Assembly: GCA_964655245.1 (NCBI GenBank)
Contig: CAZZLQ010000003.1
Coordinates: 1-64,000, forward strand
DNA length: 64,000 nucleotides
Source: JBEIHI01 sp964655245
Lineage (GTDB): Bacteria > Bdellovibrionota > UBA2394
Direction of reading: 5' to 3'
Positions 62,070 to 64,000 of the stretch are shown here, piece after piece (the first letter of the stretch is position 1; every line of letters begins with the position of its first letter). The position numbers were made by a program, and so were the translations under genes. Below the pieces are notes generated by a model, which had not been told where the DNA came from, searched no databases, and worked only from the letters and a program-made list of their open reading frames with translations.

Positions 62070-62468
62070 TTAGTAGTTACCGCCGCGTGAGCCACCTCGG
62101 CCACCGCGTCCACCGCCGCCAAAGCCGCCGCGACTACCGCCGCCGCCGCCACCACCAAAGCCGCCGCGACTACCGCCGCCACCGCCGCCGCCACCAAAGG
62201 GACGTCGAGGACGATCGTTGGTTTGAGGACGAGCTTCGCTCACCACAATTTTTCGACCGCCCATATCGGAATTGTTCAAAGCTTCAATCGCTTTGGTCGC
62301 ATCCTCGGCATTTTCGTACTCAACAAAACCAAAACCTTTTGATCGGCCTGAAATCTTATCGATGATCAATCGAGCGCTCATGACCTTGCCATGGGGCTCA
62401 AATAGACCTTGTAGTTCTTGTTCGGTTACGGAGAAGGGCAAGCTTCCCACATAGAGTTTAGTAGACAT
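62070..62468 (-). CDS. Glycine-rich RRM RNA-binding protein
   Basis: 132 aa. One RRM at residues 4-80 with RNP2 LYVGSLPF and RNP1 KGFGFVEY, giving aromatic RNA contacts. After ~90 the chain is nearly all Gly with SRGG and FGG repeats (a possible low-complexity, RGG-type tail). Such cyanobacterial/bacterial glycine-rich RRM proteins bind RNA and are often cold- or stress-induced; role here inferred only. AGGAG ten bases before ATG. A long 5' gap (62469-62642) may be an untranslated leader. Confidence 0.9.
   Translation of the reverse strand: MSTKLYVGSLPFSVTEQELQGLFEPHGKVMSARLIIDKISGRSKGFGFVEYENAEDATKAIEALNNSDMGGRKIVVSEARPQTNDRPRRPFGGGGGGGGSRGGFGGGGGGGSRGGFGGGGRGGRGGSRGGNY
62073..62195 (-). 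repeat. GC-rich tandem repeat encoding the RRM protein's Gly tail
   Basis: Imperfect repeats of a unit encoding GGGG-SRGGFGG, present about two and a half times, on a CCGCC-rich plus strand. Such tracts vary in length by slippage. Confidence 0.7.
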
Positions 62469-62642
62469 GGATTCAGACTCCTCTTAAGTCGGTTTGTTTT
62501 TGTTTATATGTTACGGAAATTTAAACTTTCGATGAAAACTAGGCCTCACTTGAGCGTGGTATTAATAGACAGAGAAAAGAACGAAAAAAACAACGGGGAC
62601 TCACTTTCAAAAGGAGCATAACACAAGTTTCTAAAAACCGGT

Positions 62643-62675
62643 AAAAAAAGAATGGGGACTCTTTGAGAGTCCCCA
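62643..62675 (-). terminator. Rho-independent terminator after the S8 protease-like gene
   Basis: Perfect 10-bp stem TGGGGACTCT / AGAGTCCCCA (62653-62662 with 62666-62675), loop three, then TTCTTTTTTT on the minus strand (62652-62643). Confidence 0.9.
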
Positions 62676-62712
62676 AAACGGCTTCCAATCAGTGTTTAAA
62701 CCGCCCAAAACC

Positions 62713-63804
62713 CTAGTTGCGGATCAATTTGGACACATTCAAAACGCCTTGAGAGAGCACATCGAGTGGATTTTCTCGATTGCGATCATCCGTAGTCGAA
62801 AGCAAAGCCTTCTTCACTTCAATCGCTGAGCCCTTGCCAGGAAGAGTTGAAATCAATGCTGCAGCACCCGCTACATACCCAGCAGCCACTGAAGTCGTTT
62901 GAAGATCGCGTGAAACCTCGCCCCCTGGATAGAGTCCTATGCTTCCCATTGAAGGTGCAGCGACCGAGGCGATGTTTCGACCAAAGTTACTTGTTCGAGT
63001 GATCCGGCCCTCGTGATCCACTCCACTGACCACAACCACCTGCTCAATCTTTGAAGCCTCGGTGATCAAGGTTGGGACATCTTTATTAGAGGTGTTGCCT
63101 GCAGGCACCACCACTAAAATATTTCGTCGAGCGGCAGTCTTCAAAGCATCCAAGACCAGGTTTACATGATCAGCCGCAAATCCCCCCGCAGGCCAATTCA
63201 AATAGATGATCTTGGCATTGTTCATGACGGCATACTCGATCGCATACGCTGCATCGATCCCACTGCCCGATCCATCGGGTCCAAGATATCGAAGAGGCAT
63301 GATCGCAGCATTGGGAGCAGTTCCCACCACAGCGGGGTCTGTCTTGCCAGAAGCAGCAATCAAACTCGCGATGTAGGTATCATGTCCGTGCCAGTCAAAC
63401 GGCAGCCCATCTCCTGAAAAGAAGTCATAGCCAAAGAGATCGTCGGCATAGCCGTTTCCGTCCGAATCCGTAAGATCTGCGCGAGCTTCCTCGCCCATCT
63501 CACCGGTATTGATCCAAAGCGAATCTCGGAGCTCGGGAATCGTATAATCAATACCTGTTCCTATGATTGCTACAATCACTCGTGATCCATCGGGATTCTT
63601 GCCTGTTGATTTTTTCCAGAGATCCGGAATCGACATTGCCGCAATGGGATTGTCTGATGTCACTTTCACTTTGGAGACATCCACATCCAGTCGATTCGAG
63701 GGTCCTGCAAACGGAGGATCCTTTTGTGCTGGCCGACAAGCAGTCAGTTGACCCAGGAGCGCAAGGCTCGCCATCGATACGAGAATTTTTGAAGCTTGTT
63801 TCAT
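62713..63804 (-). CDS. S8 (subtilisin-type) lipoprotein lacking the catalytic Asp
   Basis: 363 aa. Signal and lipobox end LGQLTAC (Cys23). Peptidase_S8 fold: the first triad block reads VAIIGTGIDYTIPEL, so the Asp of the usual D-T/S-G is Gly82. His is kept in DWHGHDTY (H139), the oxyanion Asn in VPAGNTSN (N237), and Ser305 in TTSVAAGYVAGAAAL. A DSDGNGYADDLFGYDF calcium-type insert is typical of the family. With Asp absent, full proteolysis is unlikely; it may bind peptides or work as a pseudoprotease. The ATG shares a base with the stop of the upstream gene (TAATG). Confidence 0.85.
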   Translation of the reverse strand: MKQASKILVSMASLALLGQLTACRPAQKDPPFAGPSNRLDVDVSKVKVTSDNPIAAMSIPDLWKKSTGKNPDGSRVIVAIIGTGIDYTIPELRDSLWINTGEMGEEARADLTDSDGNGYADDLFGYDFFSGDGLPFDWHGHDTYIASLIAASGKTDPAVVGTAPNAAIMPLRYLGPDGSGSGIDAAYAIEYAVMNNAKIIYLNWPAGGFAADHVNLVLDALKTAARRNILVVVPAGNTSNKDVPTLITEASKIEQVVVVSGVDHEGRITRTSNFGRNIASVAAPSMGSIGLYPGGEVSRDLQTTSVAAGYVAGAAALISTLPGKGSAIEVKKALLSTTDDRNRENPLDVLSQGVLNVSKLIRN

Positions 63805-64000
63805 TATTTCACCACCTTCAGATAGCTGGTTTCAAATCCTTGAAGTCCACCCGTAGCTCCTTGATTCGAAAGTCTCAAGTGCACGGTATCTCCGAGAATA
63901 GGCGCCGAGCAAAGCTCTCGCGACTCATTCTTGTAGTTCTTGTCGCGATACTTGCCAGTCATCATATCTTTGACTCGGTAGTCTTTGGCCAAGACCTCGA
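63804..64000 (-). CDS. C-terminal fragment of an unidentified protein (start beyond window)
   Basis: The frame is open to the window edge and ends at 63804, giving about 65 residues (RVKDMMTGKYRDKNYKNESRE ... GFETSYLKVVK in part). The apparent start at 63992 is a TTG inside the reading frame and not convincing. One Cys, beta-rich composition, no family recognised. It is coupled by TAATG to the S8 lipoprotein gene and so probably precedes it in an operon. Confidence 0.5.
   Translation of the reverse strand, partial: EVLAKDYRVKDMMTGKYRDKNYKNESRELCSAPILGDTVHLRLSNQGATGGLQGFETSYLKVVK

Noticed and set aside
63804..63992. A complete 62-residue gene starting at 63992
   Set aside because: The start codon would be a TTG within a frame that stays open to the window edge, so it is the tail of a longer gene.
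1..64000. CRISPR arrays, tRNA or rRNA genes, insertion sequences, prophage
   Set aside because: No repeat-spacer pattern, no tRNA-like cloverleaf found in the intergenic gaps I read, no transposase or phage protein among the translated frames.

Overview
The window looks like a chromosomal segment of a Gram-negative, diderm, probably predatory or predator-related bacterium of the Bdellovibrionota (inference). Evidence: a TIGR02147-type regulator (a family I know mainly from Bdellovibrio-like and Fibrobacter genomes), many lipoproteins and outer-membrane barrels, envelope proteins like the Myxococcus/Bdellovibrio Agl-Glt machinery, a solitary CpaF ATPase, large pseudopilins and much sigma-54 circuitry. 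I see no rRNA, tRNA, CRISPR array, insertion sequence or phage gene.

Layout. 1-451: amino-terminal part of a secreted HEAT-repeat protein. 587-5817 (-): tightly coupled purine operon purC-S-Q-L-F. 5924-11593 (+): mutS, a small metalloprotease-like gene and ftsK, with tatA (-) between. 11590-19642 (-): run hutU, priA, PDZ-histidine kinase, degenerate NtrC-like regulator, outer-membrane protein. 19952-26627 (-): TIGR02147 regulator with a dockerin lipoprotein, a lipoprotein KatG, a second HEAT protein and hutH. 26676-29997 (+): cbs, metB, suhB. 30204-43992 (+): the most unusual part, three tandem diverged copies of a two-gene module, each a very large Cys-rich PilW-like pseudopilin followed by a PilX/GspK-like partner. 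44159: stand-alone MshEN-like (c-di-GMP receptor type) domain. Then pgi, a lytic transglycosylase lipoprotein and an FHA-type sigma-54 activator. 49285-54003: ferredoxin, rel, rpoZ, gmk, yicC. 54048-60200 (-): envelope operon (TPR, CglF-like, LolA-like, FHA/TonB-like, barrel) divergent from cpaF. The end holds a secreted hypothetical, a Gly-rich RRM protein, an S8 protease-like lipoprotein lacking its catalytic Asp, and a truncated gene.

The uniting observation is a set of -24/-12 (sigma-54) promoter-like sites, GG-N10-GC inside TGGCAY-N5-TTGC-like contexts. They precede both HEAT genes, the dockerin/TIGR02147 pair, pseudopilin modules 2 and 3 (module 1 more weakly), the MshEN-like gene and the TPR/Glt-like operon. 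An FHA-type sigma-54 activator lies in the same window. My reading is that a sigma-54 regulon here controls surface and envelope machinery (pseudopilins, Glt-like complex, lipoproteins), while housekeeping operons such as purC use sigma-70-like promoters.

Limits: all calls are from reading sequence and translated frames, with no database search. Start codons were chosen by Shine-Dalgarno position, 4-base overlaps and promoter position, and several differ from the longest possible frame.
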